A DNA stretch of 64,000 nt from positions 106,947,606 to 107,011,605 of the forward strand of contig CM069441.1 in the NCBI GenBank assembly GCA_035610835.1. Direction: 5' to 3'. Position 1 is the stretch's first letter. Each line of letters opens with the position of its first letter. The position numbers and the translations under genes were made by a program. This DNA is from Ophiura sarsii (Eukaryota; Echinodermata; Ophiuroidea; Amphilepidida; Ophiuridae). The notes under the pieces were generated by a model, which had not been told where the DNA came from, searched no databases, and was given only the letters and a program-made list of their open reading frames with translations. Below are positions 42,701 through 47,325 of the stretch, piece by piece.

Positions 42701-45700
42701 TTTAGTCACTGGCAAAAATGAGGAAGAAAGGCCGCCTAGGCCGCCGGGAATTGGTAGTTGTTTACGGTGGCTTTTCGAATGCTTAAAAATACGACCGCTT
42801 CGTAAATCAAGGAATTTCGGCGCGGTTTTTTCTTGAAATCTCAATAAACACGGTAAATCACGGTTTTTACAAAAATTGCCCACGGTTTTCACCTAAAAAA
42901 TTCACGGGAAATCCCTAAGCTTACCTATAGTGTTTAATTGTTTAGAACTTACAACATTAGTTTCCGGTAACATGCTGAAAAAAGGAGTGTCGGTCGTTAG
43001 GAAAATTAGGAAATATTTCAATAGGAATTCGGACATTTGATTTTTGTTATTAAATAAAACTGTAAAAATCAGCTTGTCATCTGAACACATCGAAAACTGA
43101 TGAAATCGACCAGCGTATCGACTATTTTACGATCCAGAAATCCAAAAACACAGTTCCAAATACGTATTTGTAATAGGCAAGCGAAGTTCTCACAATAAAT
43201 GAACCTAGAAATTGGCGCAATTCCCACGCTGGCATTTAATAAATGAAGCTCGTAATTAGAGACACGGTTCAAAAGGTCAACTTAATACTACGCATACTAT
43301 AATACGTGGAGGCGATGACCTGTGAATCATGCCGTAACACGCGGTTATGTATCCCAGGGTGCACTGCGCGCGGTATTGGTGCAGTTATTAAAACTCCCTG
43401 AGCTGCCGAAAAATGGTTCTGTGAGCATGTCATGTGCGATCGCGATATGAAACGATTGCAGAATAAAATAAGAATGATTTGCGCCCGGGATTTGCGGCTT
43501 GTCGGACAATTATTGCGGCTGAAATAACAATTCCGCGATTTCACGGAACTGTTTACAAAATCCGTGATTTAGCATGAAAACCGTGAATTTTGCCGTGAAT
43601 ACCGTGATCACGGGAAACGCCTAAGCTTACCTTTAGCTTCCCCTTCGTGTGCGGCCAGTTTGACAGCTCTGCTTTAGCATACATTTCCCATCCTGATCAA
43701 AATAAACATTTACTACGATACCCGATATACGCATTAAAAATCGCACGCAAACACGTTTTCACAACACAATTTGACAGAAACATCAATATAATAAAAAACA
43801 CATAATAAATAAATAGATTTATTTATATAATATATTTTATTCAAAATTATTACATAAAAGTGCACACGGAAATGAGATGGTCGCCAGGTAAATATGGCAG
43901 GTTTCGTGGGCAATCAGACAAATGATAAATATTTAGTGCTGTTATCGATACAAAATTTTGTATCGATATGTCGTCAAAGAAAACTTCGACATGTCGATAT
44001 ATTATCGATAAAATAACTTTTTGGTTTCCGAATTCTGCAACTATCGTCTCAAATCAAAAACGTCAGATAAAACCTGATCAGATCGGGAATGGGAGAAATA
44101 TTCCTATCAATGATGTACCCCACCAATAAATAACTTTGAAAAAGTCATTTAAAAACGTTAAACGAAGACTAAAATGAACAAATTCTGAATTAGCTTGCCG
44201 ATATGGTCGCCAGCTTTTAATTGAAGAAAATCATCCTTTACGCATGCATGTGACATTGTGCTTCGGATTTATTCGATTTCCCTTCGGCCTTTTCCGAAAC
44301 CCGATACGAATGACGTATTGCTACGGAAATCATCCTTACGCATGCGTGTGACAATTTGTCCAATCACACATTTTACGATGATTTTATAAATTTATTTAAT
44401 TTTCCGGAACCGGTCCGAGTGACGCAATGCCAATACCATGTGCTCTCAACTCATCTCGAAAGGCACAGTTCCACAGATGTGGATTACGCCCCTGATAGAC
44501 CATTGCGCTCTATGAAAAACGTGGTTGTTTATTTATAAATACAATACGAGGGGCATTCCCCGATGGCGTTGTTATTCAGTATGAATTATTTTGATACTTG
44601 CGGTATTTGTCAGGCTTTCACCGAGGGAATGATGCACGGTACGGCCATGCACACACACGTCAATATACATTGTATCACAATTTGTAATGAATTGTAAGTG
44701 AATGGGGAATGTGCGGAAAACTTAAAAAGCATGTAAAACCCAATTATAAAATTCATGTCGTTTCTTTCCGATATACGAAAATATGTATCGACATGTCGTA
44801 TCGTATGGAAAATATTGCGACATGCGACACTTCCGACAATCGATAACAACACTATAAATATTGTGTCATGTATTTATCGCCGAATGCGATTGGTTTAAAT
44901 TTTCAGTACAGAATGACCACATCCAATCTAAGGCTGTGACTTATACCCGGGAACCCGGGTACCCGCCCGCTATTCTGGGTACCAAATTGGGTACCCGAAT
45001 ACCCGAAATATAAAAAATAAAAAAAGTTGTTTTTTTATAAGTTGTTTTTTTAGTACAAATTTGTCCCCAAATGACCTCTATTGACCCCATTATGTGTCAT
45101 TTTCGGGACAAAAACGGGTCGGGTACGAAACTACCCGTGCATTCACAGCCTCAATCCAATCATTGGCTCTGACATAAACTTGGATTGATTGATTGATAAA
45201 ATATTTCTCTTCGTGAAATAATTACGTCAGTAACTCGATCAGCTGTTCTGCAAAGTTTTATTTGGATCGTCAAGAAAACTGATTTAAAGTAAGCTATACA
45301 CAAGATTTATGTTGACATTGACACCCGATCAAAACAATTAAAAATTAAAAAATAGCTTCATTTAAAAAAGAATTGCTGGTTATTAACTTTGCAGGTTCAC
45401 ATCAATCCCTAACCAAGAAAATGTCTGCATGCAGTATTTTAGGATGATACCTGCAAGAATTGCTATTTGGGATACATGAACATGAGGAACAGATGGGTTG
45501 GTAAGGCTCTTCAGACACAACAAAAATCACCACAATCTGTCAAAATTAACCGTTTTTGGACAAACTGAAAACCCCCAAATATTCCCAAAATGTTCAAGAT
45601 AAAGTCAGCATTTAATTGATCTGTAAACTGTACATATGAACATCCCCTCCCCCCCCCCCCCAATTTTGAAACTTAAGTCTACTGGGCCAATGGAACAAGG

Positions 45701-47288
45701 CTGTTGTTGTTTTATTGTGTAAAGGTTCATGGTTCTTTATTAAACTTTATAACCCTAACCCTGCCAAATCCAACAAGCCAATCTCTACAGTCAGGGTGTC
45801 AATCCTGTATGGATGAGGGGGACATGCCCCCCCCCCCCATGTTTTGAGGTGGGGTGGACATAATATAAAATGTCCCCCCCCCCCCCCCCCCCCCACACCC
45901 CCATGTTTTGAGTTTGCATGTGATCGAAATAGAACATTTTAGAAACACCTAATAATCCGTCAGTTTGACAAGAGGAATCATGGAATTATGATGATCAAAA
46001 GTATACAGACGGAAAAATGTTCGCGCGCTACCCGCGCATGTGTCCCAAATATGTAATATGTTTGGGATAGAAGCTTGTTTGAAGCAAAAATGTACCTCGA
46101 TCATAGCACAAATAAATGTGAACTCAAAAATGTTCGCGCGCTACGCGCATTTGTTTTCCTCAGAAATATATTGTCGGTTGACTCTCAACTCTTGCACCCC
46201 CACATATCAAAAACTTAGTTATGGCACTGCGAACCACACAGAATATTCCAAATATTATGTGGGTATCGTATGTTAAAAACGTCATACTGTTAGAAATACA
46301 ATTTTTGCAATTTTTACGTGCTTTGCGCACATTTCTTCTAATAGGTTTCTCCATTATAATTGGTCTCGATCCACACCAAATATTCATTTGTACAACATTC
46401 AACAACAATCGCTTCAATAAAATATCGGTCAAAGTGCCCACCAAATCACACCAAATGGGTTCGAAAAATTGAAAAAAAATTCAAACGCAGAGGGGGGTTC
46501 CCCCCTCAGACTCACCTCTATCCGCGCTAGCGTGGTGCTTTGCACATTCATTAACAACACTTCAATTACAATTTATTTTTATTTTGGGACGGGCAACTTA
46601 TGATGTCCCCACATTTAAATGTGGATTGGCGCCCCTGTCTTAACAGTGTGCAATATATCGGGTATCGCATAGCGAAATGCTATACAATTTTGAAGAATTG
46701 CTAATCAATTTCTCAATTGTATCGAATATAGATGTGATGAAATGCTGTGCTACGCAATATTTGGAATTGCTACACAAATAAAATATTATATATTGCACAC
46801 TGAATCTCTATGTTCCACCCGGCGTGCAAGTTTTTCAAGGATAAAATGGACCCAGGCTATTATATATGCAGCCGAGTATACATTTGTATTGTACTCGCCA
46901 CTACTCGGCCAAGTAGCCTCAAGTGACACCCGTAGTGAAGTGGAGAATCGTTTGCCGCTGGTGCTGGAGGTCCGTGGTTCAAATTCCGGGGACTTTTGGG
47001 GTCACCCTTACTCCGTGCATTAAAAAAATCTGAAAAAAGTGCCCGAATGGGTTAGGGTTAATAAGCATTTTTTTTAAAACTCTTTTTCTTCCAAAATTTT
47101 CTATAACCCTAACCCTGCCAAATCCAACAGAATCCAACGAGCCAATCTCTATGTTCCACCCGGCGTGCAAGGATAAAATGGACCCAGGGTATATATACGC
47201 GGCCGAGTATACTTGGCCAGGTAGCCTCGACACCTGTGGTGTAGTGGGGAATCGTTCGCCGCTGGTGATGGAGGTTCGTGGTTCAAAT

Positions 47289-47325
<37 letters not shown>

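Noticed and set aside
47225..47300. A tRNA gene
   Set aside because: A- and B-box words fit, but there is no acceptor-stem pairing, and the same sequence recurs in a longer unit, so SINE-like.
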